Of a stretch of 64,000 bases of DNA, positions 8,797-17,797 are shown one piece after another; the first letter of the stretch is position 1, and the number at the start of each line of letters is the position of its first letter. The stretch covers positions 1 to 64,000 of the forward strand of contig NZ_CAMYIC010000063.1 of the NCBI RefSeq assembly GCF_947258355.1. Reading direction: 5' to 3'. The notes beneath the pieces were generated by a model. It saw only the letters and a list, made by a program, of their open reading frames with translations. It did no database searches and was not told the DNA's origin. Source of the DNA: an uncultured Allomuricauda sp. GTDB taxonomy: Bacteria; Bacteroidota; Bacteroidia; Flavobacteriales; Flavobacteriaceae. The translations under genes and the position numbers were made by a program.

Positions 8797-9639
8797 ATGG
8801 ATTCCGATGTCAAAATCCCAAAAGAAGGTCCAAAGGACGGTAAAAAGGTATTTAAGAAGTTAAGAACGTGCTCCAGAACCTTTTTCTACATTTTGAACCG
8901 TGAATTTGGTAATTTAAAAGAGCTAGAGGAGCGTGCATCGGATTCTTTGGCCGGAGGAATCCTTCAAGAGGGACATCAATGTGGTATGCTTTGGGGGGCA
9001 TCCTTGGCAATCGGTGCCGAAGCTTATCGGAAATGTAAGGATAAAAACCAGGCTATTGCGGTGGCTGTTCATGCTACACAAAAGGTCATGGAATCATTTG
9101 CAAAACGTGAGCATACCATTAATTGCCGGGAGATTACCCATTGCGATTTTTCCAGTAAAATAAGTATGGCCAAATATTTTTTAACCGGTAGGTTTTTACA
9201 CTGTTACAATTTAGCGGAACAATGGGCACCAGAAGCTGTGAAATCAGCCATTGAAGGTATATCGGAGAGTAAAAGCAAACCCCTTGGGGAATGCCATAGT
9301 TGTGCTTCCGAGGTTGCTAAAAAAATGGGGGCAACCGACGAAGAGTCCATTATGGTAGCCGGATTTGCAGGAGGTCTTGGTTTAAGTGGGGCCGCATGCG
9401 GAGCATTGTCCGCAGCTATTTGGATGAAATCCCTACAATGGTGCCAAGAAATAGCTGAAAAATCGTCCATGGACAATCCCTATGCAAAAGAAACCTTGGA
9501 TGCATTTTATAAATATACCAACACGGAGATTTTATGTTCTCAAATTACAGGTCTGCAATTTGAAAATATCGAAGAGCATACAAGGTTTATAAAATATGGA
9601 GGATGTAATGATCTAATAAATGAACTGTCCAGCACATAA
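8797..9639 (+). CDS. C_GCAxxG_C_C-type cysteine protein with internal duplication
   Basis: 280 residues from the ATG at 8797; a TTG nine codons upstream is less likely. The family is named for its conserved Cys/Gly pattern and is thought to be redox-related. Here the pattern appears twice: GGILQEGHQCGMLWGA with NCREITHCDF (residues about 55-135), and GGLGLSGAACGALSAA with LCSQITG (about 195-260). Eleven or so cysteines in a cytoplasmic-looking protein without signal peptide suggest metal or redox binding. It is not obviously co-transcribed with its neighbours. The activity of the family is unknown to me. Confidence 0.65.
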   Translation: MDSDVKIPKEGPKDGKKVFKKLRTCSRTFFYILNREFGNLKELEERASDSLAGGILQEGHQCGMLWGASLAIGAEAYRKCKDKNQAIAVAVHATQKVMESFAKREHTINCREITHCDFSSKISMAKYFLTGRFLHCYNLAEQWAPEAVKSAIEGISESKSKPLGECHSCASEVAKKMGATDEESIMVAGFAGGLGLSGAACGALSAAIWMKSLQWCQEIAEKSSMDNPYAKETLDAFYKYTNTEILCSQITGLQFENIEEHTRFIKYGGCNDLINELSST

Positions 9640-9721
9640 TTGATGATCGAAAATGGATATTGGATTTATCAATTTTTTGGATTCCAAGAAAAACACATCG
9701 AATATCTAAAACTTTATCAAA

Positions 9722-9910
9722 ATGGAAAAAAGAGAAGAGTATCGGAAATACATTTTTACGGGAATAGTGGTCACTGTATTGGGAATTGTTTTCTCGACCA
9801 CCTTGAAGGGTAATGTGGAATCACTAGGAAATGTTCTTGTAGCAGTTGGTGGATTGTTGTTCATTGTTGGCATGAGCAAAAAGAAAAGAGAAGAAAAAGA
9901 CAATAAATAA
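9722..9910 (+). CDS. Small two-helix membrane protein
   Basis: 62 residues: a charged N-terminus (MEKREEYRKY), a hydrophobic helix (about 11-28), a short polar turn with Gly-Asn, a second helix (about 37-50) and a very basic tail (KKKREEKDNK). The composition and hairpin topology are those of a real small membrane protein. It ends three bases before the convergent gene 9914-11665. No function can be assigned. Confidence 0.55.
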   Translation: MEKREEYRKYIFTGIVVTVLGIVFSTTLKGNVESLGNVLVAVGGLLFIVGMSKKKREEKDNK

Positions 9911-9913
9911 AAA

Positions 9914-11665
9914 CTAATCAACCAATTTTGGCTCCAACCACAACCAACCCAAACACAAAAGAAGCGGTATATAAAACCATAATGGAGATATAGGCTTTAA
10001 TTCCTTTTTTGATACCGAAATGGAGGAACCAAAACCGTTTGTTTTACCAAACGTGCGATAATTGGCTTTCAAAGTTTCAGCCTTTGTGATAGATTGCAAA
10101 TCATCTTGGCCATAGACGAAATATGAAAATGAGACAATAGAATCATTGGACAGCTTTAACTGGTTCCATCCCGTATTTCTAGGGTATTGCGTCCCCATCC
10201 ATTTATTGGGCATCAAATCATCTTGAAGCAAAGGAATATGGGCTCCCTCACTGGTTGTTATGGCCAAATCATTTAACGAAGTGCGCAACTCAAATTCAAA
10301 AGGTTGGTCTGGCCTTGGGTTTTGGGTAACACTCTCCCACTCCACTATACTTTCCTTTTCTTTAGTGATACCATTTAGAATTTGAGTCCAAATATGCCCA
10401 TATAGAGCCTCATTTCCGTCCAAAATCAATTGATAGGTGTTTTGGAGCAATGAGGTACCTACTTTGCCCATTTCAGTCGGGACATAGGCAGCCACAGCAA
10501 GGGAATCCACCAAAATTTGCTGTGTTCGAACCGCATCTTGAAATGTAAATGGATATTTCTGTAAGTTTTGTTCCGATTCCCGAAGTTCAATCGTCGTTAT
10601 AAAATCCCGATTGAATTTAAACGGGGAAACACTTTCTCCAAGTCTGAACAAACTTTCGTTGGGTTGGATAAAAACACCTAGTCCTTTTGACTCGACAACC
10701 TCTTCCATGGCTGATTTTGATACCCTTCCAAGACCAGTGTAAGAATCTGAATCGATAATCAAAAGATCATAATCCTTTAAATTTTCAACGGTAAAACCGT
10801 AAACAGGGTTAGATGCTCCATTGAAATATTCGAACTTGTATTTACCTTTGGTAAGTTGCGTACGTGCCAAGACTTCATGGCCTCGCTCGGTCAAAAAATT
10901 CTTAAGGTATTTGGTCTCAAAAGTGGGGAAAGTATTGACCATTAATACTTTTAAAGGGGTACCTTCCACTACTTTAAGGGGAAGAGGCTCATCCGAGAGC
11001 ACATCTATTTCATTCTTAACCAAAAGATGGTATACAAAATGTCCACTAGCTTTGGGCGTGGTGCTGAATGTTATCATCTGTTCCTCGGTTTCCTCAAAAG
11101 GGATGGAGTCCAAGGAATTACCACCATTATCGGTCAAAACGACCCAATGCCCCACTTCTGGATTGGAGTATTTGGCGCTTATTTCCAGTGATTCCCCCAA
11201 AATTGCTTCGTGCTTATTCGATATCCCTGTCCATCCTACTACATTTTCACCACCCAAAAAGGCAACGGATTTATCCTCTACTTGCCACAAATCAAAAGGA
11301 GCCAGCCCATGACCGAGAAGAAACAATGAGTCCGCTTCTTCCAGAATGGACAAGGTTCTGCCCTTGACGTACTCTTCTGTTGGAATCCGTTTGTAAATAG
11401 CTGTTAAACTGTCCAGTTGGGCTGACCGATAACCCTCTGTTAATATGATTCCTTTACCGCTTGTGGATTCTTGCCAGGTGCTTGGCTCTAATACGATCAT
11501 AATCAGTGAGGCAATCGCCAAAAATGCGGCAACCAACTTTACCCTAAACCTTTGTTCCGCTCTTTGCGACCATTCTTTCCAAATAAAAACAACAAAAAGT
11601 AGCAGTCCGATCAAAACCGCGGGCCAAAAAAGATTCTGGTTTACTAACACCGCACCATCACTCAT
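9914..11665 (-). CDS. Membrane protein of the MoxR-BatA operon
   Basis: 583 residues from the ATG at 11665, which overlaps the upstream stop (ATGAGTGA); a GTG two codons earlier is possible. Two N-terminal membrane helices (about 10-30 and 43-60) are followed by a large periplasmic part containing a class I glutamine-amidotransferase-like region (residues about 240-330, VLMVNTFPTFETKYL, YDLLIIDSDSYTG). A C-terminal helix (LWFYIPLLLCLGWLWLEP) anchors the end. This is the layout of the large membrane protein that closes many Bacteroidetes MoxR/DUF58/BatA operons. Its role is unknown; the operon is linked in general to envelope stress and chaperone-like assembly. Confidence 0.65.
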   Translation of the reverse strand: MSDGAVLVNQNLFWPAVLIGLLLFVVFIWKEWSQRAEQRFRVKLVAAFLAIASLIMIVLEPSTWQESTSGKGIILTEGYRSAQLDSLTAIYKRIPTEEYVKGRTLSILEEADSLFLLGHGLAPFDLWQVEDKSVAFLGGENVVGWTGISNKHEAILGESLEISAKYSNPEVGHWVVLTDNGGNSLDSIPFEETEEQMITFSTTPKASGHFVYHLLVKNEIDVLSDEPLPLKVVEGTPLKVLMVNTFPTFETKYLKNFLTERGHEVLARTQLTKGKYKFEYFNGASNPVYGFTVENLKDYDLLIIDSDSYTGLGRVSKSAMEEVVESKGLGVFIQPNESLFRLGESVSPFKFNRDFITTIELRESEQNLQKYPFTFQDAVRTQQILVDSLAVAAYVPTEMGKVGTSLLQNTYQLILDGNEALYGHIWTQILNGITKEKESIVEWESVTQNPRPDQPFEFELRTSLNDLAITTSEGAHIPLLQDDLMPNKWMGTQYPRNTGWNQLKLSNDSIVSFSYFVYGQDDLQSITKAETLKANYRTFGKTNGFGSSISVSKKELKPISPLWFYIPLLLCLGWLWLEPKLVD

Positions 11666-13892
11666 ATACACCTAATTCTTTTAAGTACAACAGATTGATT
11701 TCGTCTTGGTATTCTGTCTTTTTCACAGGATTGTCCTCCACCTCGGGAAGCACCTCCAAAAGATTTTTCTGAACCATCCGGTAATTTTCTTCGGTTCTGT
11801 TGGCGGCTTTTTCCAAGTCACGTAACCCTTGTAAAACTTTTAAATATTTCAAAGGTTCCGAGATGGCCTTTTGTGCCAATTCGTTTCCTGCATCGACAAA
11901 AAGAGCACTGTCGGTATCTGAAAATGTAATTTCACCTTGAATTAAAAGCTCCAAACGTGAAATGGCCGCCCTAGTGGAAGCAAAAGACATTTGGTACTTA
12001 TGCTCTTCCCGTTTGTCATAATTGGTGATATCCTCAATATCCCCGCTCAACCTATTCTCTTCTTTGATCGGTGGTGGGTCAAAACCAATACGGTGCACAT
12101 AAATTCGTGCACTGTTTTTAATCTCCTGAATTATTTTCAGTGCTTTGTACTGATATGGCAAGGATTTTTCAGGTTCGTACAACCTTAGGTACAATTCGGC
12201 GTCCCACATAATATTCAAGGCATCCCTAAGCTTTGCTTTCAACGATTTTTCGAACAAGGTAGAGGCTTCTGGATCGGAATGGTTGTGTAAATAATCATGA
12301 AGAGGGTCCTCTTCTTCTTGTGCCTCATTTTCGTGATTATGCTCCTCCTCTACCAAATTATGCTCATTCTCGTTATCGTGCTTATGGCTGTATTCGTCCA
12401 ACAGGTCTTCCTCCCCTTCCTCGTGCGAATGGTCATCGGTTTCCTCCCCTTCGTTGGGTGAAACCTGTCCGGGAGCCCTTTGCATTTCACTTTCATCACC
12501 CATAAACTGTCCGTATTTTAATCGCAACTGTTTTTGGTCAAACCCCAATTCGTTGCTTCTGGACTTAAAATCCTCTGTGGAAATATTGGGCCGGTCGGCA
12601 ATAAGCTTTTCCGTGTCAATGATCAATTGGCGCTGACTCCTAAAATAATCGGGCATTAGGTCCACACCCAAATTTCCCTCGACTGCAAACATATCGGAAA
12701 CCGTGTCGCGGATCACCGCAAAATAGGTCTCACTGCGGGCAATGTTCGGTGATGGTTCTTTTTCATCGAGCGCCTCCACATAAAAATAGAGTTCGTCCCC
12801 AGGGTCCATTTTAAGGGCATCAAGATCCAATTGCTTTTTAAGCTGAAGTGACTTTTTACCTTTTGGAACATCGTTGTCAAATGTTACTGTTTCCTCCCTA
12901 AACTTTACGGATTCCCCAGAACCTCTACTTACTGTGGCAATTATATAGGCATTGGCAATCCCGAAATCATCGGAAATATTGGTGTTCAACATCAAACGTT
13001 TATCGTCGTCGAATTCGAAATAGCTATAATTATCCAATCCTTCAATTTGAACCATGGGAGGTTCATCCGTTATCATTTCCAAGGAATACAGGTCACTTAC
13101 ATAGTCGTTGCCATCAGAATCTTTAAAAGTAAAACTATAAAAGCCCGAAGCTTCCAAAGTTTTGCTCAATCGATATCCAGCCTGACTATTTGTAAAACTG
13201 ATGCGTTCGCCCATGAGATCCATTTCCACTTCCTGTACATTTCCATCAAATTCAAGCATCCAACTAATTCTGGAACCTTGCACTGCTTTGATATTGGGGT
13301 CCAAAGTGTTCAACGAACCTTTTTGTGTATAATTTGGATATTGAATGGTAATGCTCGTACCCGTTAATTCTGGGATTTCAGTAGTGCTGGACAGGCTATC
13401 TTTTGGAGCGAAGGTGATTTGTTCCTTATTCGACGGGGTTGGATTAAATGGATTTTCCACCTTCGCCATTATGACTCTTCCTGCAAGTCCCAGCAAAATT
13501 AATCCGAACATAACAAGGGTCGCCCGCAACAAATTATGGGGAGGCCTTAACTTGGACAAAACAGGTTGTAATTGCTCTGCAACGCGATACTGTTGTAACT
13601 TGGACAGGTTGGAGAGTTCATTGGCGGAAGACAACAAAAGTCCGCTGCTATATCCGGCCTGGGGCAAGTGGGCATCAATATAACCTACAGCATGCTCCGA
13701 ACGTATGCTCCAAGGCTTTAAAATAAAAATAGCAATGACTACTGAAACCACCATTCCAATAATTCCATATATCAGATTATGGGTCAACAAGTATATAAAA
13801 CCACCGAACCCAATAGCATAGAAAACTGCTTCCACATACATGGATTGCTGCCATCGGCGCTGAAATTGTTTTATTTCCCCTGCTCCCATCAT
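11658..13892 (-). CDS. DUF4175-like membrane protein with a His/Glu-rich insert
   Basis: 744 residues. Two membrane helices near the N-terminus (about 20-58) and a third (about 125-140) precede a long extracytoplasmic part with beta-sandwich-like repeats (residues 190-390) and a C-terminal helical region with coiled-coil character (from about 570). Between them, residues about 480-550 are extremely acidic and His-rich, with motifs such as DDHSHEEGEE and NEHNLVEEEHNHENE, which could bind divalent metals or be a disordered linker. It overlaps its upstream neighbour by four bases (ATGA) and its downstream one by eight, so it is translationally coupled. The family assignment is from layout and operon context. 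Confidence 0.65.
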   Translation of the reverse strand: MMGAGEIKQFQRRWQQSMYVEAVFYAIGFGGFIYLLTHNLIYGIIGMVVSVVIAIFILKPWSIRSEHAVGYIDAHLPQAGYSSGLLLSSANELSNLSKLQQYRVAEQLQPVLSKLRPPHNLLRATLVMFGLILLGLAGRVIMAKVENPFNPTPSNKEQITFAPKDSLSSTTEIPELTGTSITIQYPNYTQKGSLNTLDPNIKAVQGSRISWMLEFDGNVQEVEMDLMGERISFTNSQAGYRLSKTLEASGFYSFTFKDSDGNDYVSDLYSLEMITDEPPMVQIEGLDNYSYFEFDDDKRLMLNTNISDDFGIANAYIIATVSRGSGESVKFREETVTFDNDVPKGKKSLQLKKQLDLDALKMDPGDELYFYVEALDEKEPSPNIARSETYFAVIRDTVSDMFAVEGNLGVDLMPDYFRSQRQLIIDTEKLIADRPNISTEDFKSRSNELGFDQKQLRLKYGQFMGDESEMQRAPGQVSPNEGEETDDHSHEEGEEDLLDEYSHKHDNENEHNLVEEEHNHENEAQEEEDPLHDYLHNHSDPEASTLFEKSLKAKLRDALNIMWDAELYLRLYEPEKSLPYQYKALKIIQEIKNSARIYVHRIGFDPPPIKEENRLSGDIEDITNYDKREEHKYQMSFASTRAAISRLELLIQGEITFSDTDSALFVDAGNELAQKAISEPLKYLKVLQGLRDLEKAANRTEENYRMVQKNLLEVLPEVEDNPVKKTEYQDEINLLYLKELGVYE

Positions 13893-15172
13893 TGCTTTTT
13901 ATAGTTTGCCATCAAACGTTCAATGATCATTAACCCTGCAAGTAAGCTGAATACCCAAAAAGAAATATCGATCATTGTAGCCCGTTCCCGTTTTCTTTTA
14001 GGTTCCACATAATTGGGTTTGATTTCAGTCTCGTCCAATTGTCTCACATCAGCTTCACGCACCAATGATTTTACTTCCTTATCCAAATCCAAGATGCCCA
14101 ACAACTGTTCCGGCAAATGTTGTTCTACCGTGTTTTTCGGGTTCAACCTTTCCGTGAGGTAAAAGATGTTTTTTTCTGCTCCCGATTCAATCAGCTGCTT
14201 GGCCAAAAGGTTTTCTTGATAGACGAGCCATTTACCTTCTGATGAACCGTCTTTTGCCTCGTTACTCAACCAAATATTCAATGTGGTTTCATCGTTCGGC
14301 AACATATCTTCTTCTTGATGAATGATGATTTCCTGGTTTAAAAATACGGACAGGGCCCTAAAAGATGCTTCCATGTAATTTCCTTCTCTCTCAAATTCCT
14401 TCTCAACATACATGTTTGCATGAAGCGTATCCAAGCTTGCCAAAGGGACTGTTTTTGGATTATTGGAAAGTAAACGAAGACTATCCCCATTACCAACAAC
14501 CTCAAAGCCATCGGTCAACAATTCCCGATTGATTTTGGTGGTAACACTATTGCCCGAAGAAGATACCAGTTCCACTTCAGATTCTCTGTTGAAAGCTACC
14601 AGCGGTTGGTTTTGGGTTTCTTCCTGTTCCATGACCACCCAGTGAATCTTCTTTTGGGTATTGGGCCTCATGGACCGAATACCTTTTGCCAATGCCTTGG
14701 TAAAGACAACAATACTATCCGAATGTAACGAATCCATTTTTTGAACCAATTGCCAATAGTTCGGTTGCTCTTGGTCCGATTGATACTCACCTTCAGCTTC
14801 CCATTCAGGAAAACCATTTTTCAACAAAAAAACAGGGGAATCCTCTTTTAAACTATCCAAAATGGCACCAATGGATGGCTGATTGGCAATAGATGCCTCG
14901 ACCAAATATGTGATTTGTTTTTGATTGCCCTTGGTGCGCCATTGAGGACCTGCCATCAGTAATGCAACAAGTACAATGATCAGCATTCGGAGAAACAACA
15001 ACAACCATTCATTCAACTGAATGCTGCTGGATTGTCGTGAGTTGGTTTCATCCAACAATTGAATACTTCCAATTTTTATGGTCCTAGCCTCTTTCTTGCT
15101 CCACAAATGGATGGCCAAGGGAACCAGAAGTCCCAAAAGTGCCCAGAGATATGACGGATTCGCAAAAACCAT
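13889..15172 (-). CDS. BatA-type aerotolerance regulator N-domain protein
   Basis: 427 residues. The N-terminus ANPSYLWALLGLLVPLAIHLW and the following RTIKIGSIQLL segment are the typical BatA N-terminal domain, with a membrane helix at 7-24 and a second at about 57-75 (LFLRMLIIVLVALLMAG). The central part lacks an evident von Willebrand A MIDAS motif, so metal-dependent adhesion is probably absent. A C-terminal helix (about 400-420) re-enters the membrane. The start directly abuts the DUF58 gene stop. It probably works with the MoxR ATPase and DUF58 protein as a membrane-bound assembly. Confidence 0.8.
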   Translation of the reverse strand: MVFANPSYLWALLGLLVPLAIHLWSKKEARTIKIGSIQLLDETNSRQSSSIQLNEWLLLFLRMLIIVLVALLMAGPQWRTKGNQKQITYLVEASIANQPSIGAILDSLKEDSPVFLLKNGFPEWEAEGEYQSDQEQPNYWQLVQKMDSLHSDSIVVFTKALAKGIRSMRPNTQKKIHWVVMEQEETQNQPLVAFNRESEVELVSSSGNSVTTKINRELLTDGFEVVGNGDSLRLLSNNPKTVPLASLDTLHANMYVEKEFEREGNYMEASFRALSVFLNQEIIIHQEEDMLPNDETTLNIWLSNEAKDGSSEGKWLVYQENLLAKQLIESGAEKNIFYLTERLNPKNTVEQHLPEQLLGILDLDKEVKSLVREADVRQLDETEIKPNYVEPKRKRERATMIDISFWVFSLLAGLMIIERLMANYKKQ

Positions 15173-16072
15173 TTACACCAATCGTATTCGTTCCTTTAAA
15201 AAGAGTTGTAAAGCATTGCCCAAGTCACTGTCCATTCTAAACAAATGGAAATGCACTCCTTGTGAAAGCAATCGCTCTTTGGTCTGTTTTATTTTTTCTT
15301 CCAGGGTCTTCAAGTAAGTGGTTTTGGCCTTGTTGACGTCCACTTTTACCTTGGCCCCTGTTTCCAAATCTTCAAAAGTGACAGATTTTTTATAGTTAAA
15401 ATCCATTTCAGTACCTGTCATAATTTGAAGTACCACCACTTCATTATTCACGGTTTTTAAGTTCTTTACAAAGTCGGATAGTTCTGAAACATCCTCATAC
15501 ATATCCGTCAGGAAAAAAACGAGTTCCTTTTCTCCCCTATTATGTATCCGACGGGAGGCAATGGCAAGTTCGGGCCATTTTCCTTTGGTGGATATCTTTA
15601 ATAATTCCAGCAACAAACGGTTAAAGTGTTTTTTGTCCGCTTTTGGGTAAATACTCACAAAATCGTCCTCGTTAAGTGCAAAAAGCCCTACGGAGTCACC
15701 CTGTTTTTGTGCCATATGGGATAAGCAGGCCACCATAACACGGGCAAATTCCAATTTGGAAATCCCATACTCTTCATGTTCCATGGAAGCACTGGCATCT
15801 ACTATAAACTTAACGGTGACGTGGCTTTCCACTTCGGATTGTTTAATGTAGTACCGACCTGATCTAGCCAACATCTTCCAATCCAGCAGTCGAAGGTCAT
15901 CCCCCGGCTCATAACCTCGGTATTGACTGAATTCCATTCCGGGGCCCACGCTCTTGCTCCGGTTTAGACCGGAAGTGTATCCTTCCACCACAATACGCGA
16001 AATCAAGCTAAGACCAGATACGGTATTAATGACTTCAGGTTTTAAAAGATCATGGTAGTCCCGTTTCGCCAT
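15173..16072 (-). CDS. DUF58 domain protein
   Basis: 299 residues, soluble. The family core is clear in GMEFSQYRGYEPGDDLRLLDWK (about residues 43-64) and in the following vWA-like part with KFIVDASASMEHE (about 88-100), where DASAS resembles a MIDAS motif, and FFLTDMYEDV (about 185). DUF58 proteins nearly always accompany MoxR ATPases. The start codon overlaps the MoxR stop by one base (TAATG). Function in this operon is inferred from the co-occurrence only. Confidence 0.9.
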   Translation of the reverse strand: MAKRDYHDLLKPEVINTVSGLSLISRIVVEGYTSGLNRSKSVGPGMEFSQYRGYEPGDDLRLLDWKMLARSGRYYIKQSEVESHVTVKFIVDASASMEHEEYGISKLEFARVMVACLSHMAQKQGDSVGLFALNEDDFVSIYPKADKKHFNRLLLELLKISTKGKWPELAIASRRIHNRGEKELVFFLTDMYEDVSELSDFVKNLKTVNNEVVVLQIMTGTEMDFNYKKSVTFEDLETGAKVKVDVNKAKTTYLKTLEEKIKQTKERLLSQGVHFHLFRMDSDLGNALQLFLKERIRLV

Positions 16073-17076
16073 TATTTATCCTTTAATTGAACTACTTTCA
16101 GTATTTCTTTTGTAACCGTATCCGAGGTGATTCCTTCGGCATCCGCTCTAAAGTTTACGAGCACCCTGTGCCGCAATACCGGCAAAGCCACGGTTTGTAA
16201 ATCTTCTGGAGTAACGGCCAATCTTCCCTCCAAAAGCGCATTTGCCTTAGCGGTCAAGATCATGGCTTGACCAGCTCGCGGACCTGCACCCCAATCCACC
16301 CATTGCTTTACATAGTCGACTTTAGTGGTATCTGGACGAGTGGCCCTTATGACGTCGCTAACATATTGAATCAGTCCATCGCTGATAGAAACTTCACGGA
16401 CCAACTGTTGTAACCTTATAATATCATCTCCTGATAACACTTTGTTCAGTTGGGCTTTTTTGGTTCCCGTCGTGGCCTTTAATATTTGCGTTTCTTCCTC
16501 ATCCGTAGGATACCCTATTTTGATGTACAACAAGAATCTATCCTGCTGTGCTTCTGGCAATACAAAAGTTCCCGATTGTTCAATGGGGTTTTGGGTGGCC
16601 AAAATAAAGAAAGGTTTATCCAAAGGATAGGTTTTGTCCCCATAAGTCACCTCGAACTCCTGCATGGCCTCTAAAAGAGCTGCCTGTGTCTTTGGGGGTG
16701 TTCGGTTGATCTCATCTGCCAAAATAATATTGGAAAAAATAGGTCCCTTATTGAACTTGAAGAACTTTTTGCCGGTGGTATGGTCCTCTTCCAATATTTC
16801 AGTTCCAATAATATCGGAAGGCATTAGATCGGGTGTAAACTGTATCCGTTTGAATTTTAAATCGATGGCATTCGAGAGTGTTCGGATCATCAAGGTTTTT
16901 GCCAACCCTGGAACACCTTCGAGCAAGGCATGTCCACCTGCAAGAAACGTGATAAGCAATTGGGAAACGGTCTCCTCCTGACCTATGATCACCTTGCCAA
17001 TTTCCTTTTTCAAGGCTTTCAGTTTTTCCGAGAGCCCTTCTACTTCACTTGCAATTTGTTGTAGTTCTTTATCCAA
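16072..17076 (-). CDS. MoxR-family AAA+ ATPase
   Basis: 334 residues. Walker A is GHALLEGVPGLAKTLM (about 50-65), Walker B is IILADEINRTPPKTQAALLEAM (about 115-135), sensor 1 is FILATQNPIEQSG (about 155), and the C-terminal lid has WVDWGAGPRAGQAMILTAKA. MoxR ATPases are chaperone-like and act on vWA-domain partners, here probably the DUF58 and BatA-like products. No ATG is available: the reading frame opens with TTG at 17076, ten bases after the upstream stop, and no internal Met precedes the ATPase core. Confidence 0.93.
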   Translation of the reverse strand: MDKELQQIASEVEGLSEKLKALKKEIGKVIIGQEETVSQLLITFLAGGHALLEGVPGLAKTLMIRTLSNAIDLKFKRIQFTPDLMPSDIIGTEILEEDHTTGKKFFKFNKGPIFSNIILADEINRTPPKTQAALLEAMQEFEVTYGDKTYPLDKPFFILATQNPIEQSGTFVLPEAQQDRFLLYIKIGYPTDEEETQILKATTGTKKAQLNKVLSGDDIIRLQQLVREVSISDGLIQYVSDVIRATRPDTTKVDYVKQWVDWGAGPRAGQAMILTAKANALLEGRLAVTPEDLQTVALPVLRHRVLVNFRADAEGITSDTVTKEILKVVQLKDK

Positions 17077-17086
17077 ATTAGTTTTA

Positions 17087-17713
17087 TTAAGAAGTTAAAG
17101 CATATAATACAATATTCACCCCGAATCGTGTATTGTCTATTTTGTACCAGCGTTTATTTCTAAAATCGTAGTCCCATTCGCAGCCATAATCCTTGTTACT
17201 GTATAGCACACCTATTCGTCCATCTATTACAATGGCCTTGAGATAGTCATGCACCAAGTCGTCACCCCAGCCATTCAGTTCTTGCGATGTAGTGGGCGGA
17301 CCATCATCAAACTCGAAGAAAATGGTGTAGATTTCGTGGTCGTTTGGTATTTTTTTCAATTCTCCATGCCCGAATATTTCATCCATTTGACGTTCGAAGG
17401 ATTTAGCGAACAGACCATCAATATCGTGATTACAGTCATCGGCAAAGACAAAACCGCCATTACGAACATATTTTTCAAAGTTTTCCTTTTCCTTTTTGGT
17501 GAACTGAACCAATTTATGGCCAGAGATATAGCAAAATGGGCTTTTAAAAATATCTTCGCTGGCCAAGGAAATGATCTTTTCTTGGGTATCTACCTTTAGG
17601 GTAGTGTACTCGACCAAGGAATTCAAAAGATTGGAGGGCATTCGCTGATCTACATCCCAATCTCCTGATTCGTACTGCAATCGTGTAAAAAAGAATTCGT
17701 TATCCAATGCCAT
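17087..17713 (-). CDS. DUF4159 domain protein, first gene of the MoxR operon
   Basis: 208 residues without a signal peptide. Conserved family pieces are FFFTRLQYESGDWDVD near the N-terminus, YVRNGGFVFADDCNH (about 104) and GRIGVLYSNKDYGCEWDY (about 172), compatible with an amidotransferase-like fold. DUF4159 genes are regular partners of MoxR/DUF58 in Bacteroidetes. The gene follows a strong terminator (17740-17781), so a promoter for the whole operon should lie in 17714-17746. I see no clear -7/-33 pair there. Confidence 0.8.
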   Translation of the reverse strand: MALDNEFFFTRLQYESGDWDVDQRMPSNLLNSLVEYTTLKVDTQEKIISLASEDIFKSPFCYISGHKLVQFTKKEKENFEKYVRNGGFVFADDCNHDIDGLFAKSFERQMDEIFGHGELKKIPNDHEIYTIFFEFDDGPPTTSQELNGWGDDLVHDYLKAIVIDGRIGVLYSNKDYGCEWDYDFRNKRWYKIDNTRFGVNIVLYALTS

Positions 17714-17739
17714 TTGGGTAGCAGGCTAAAATAATTGCC

Positions 17740-17781
17740 AAAATAAAAACTGGCGGTCAAGGATAACCTGACCACCAGTTT
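17740..17781 (-). terminator. Strong terminator after tldE
   Basis: A 13-bp stem (17747-17759 with 17769-17781, one G-U pair, arms AAACTGGTGGTCA and TGACCGCCAGTTT on the minus strand) with a 9-base loop is followed by TTTATTTT. It separates the TldE/TldD unit from the MoxR operon. Confidence 0.88.
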
Positions 17782-17797
17782 GTTTCATCTCTTGTTT

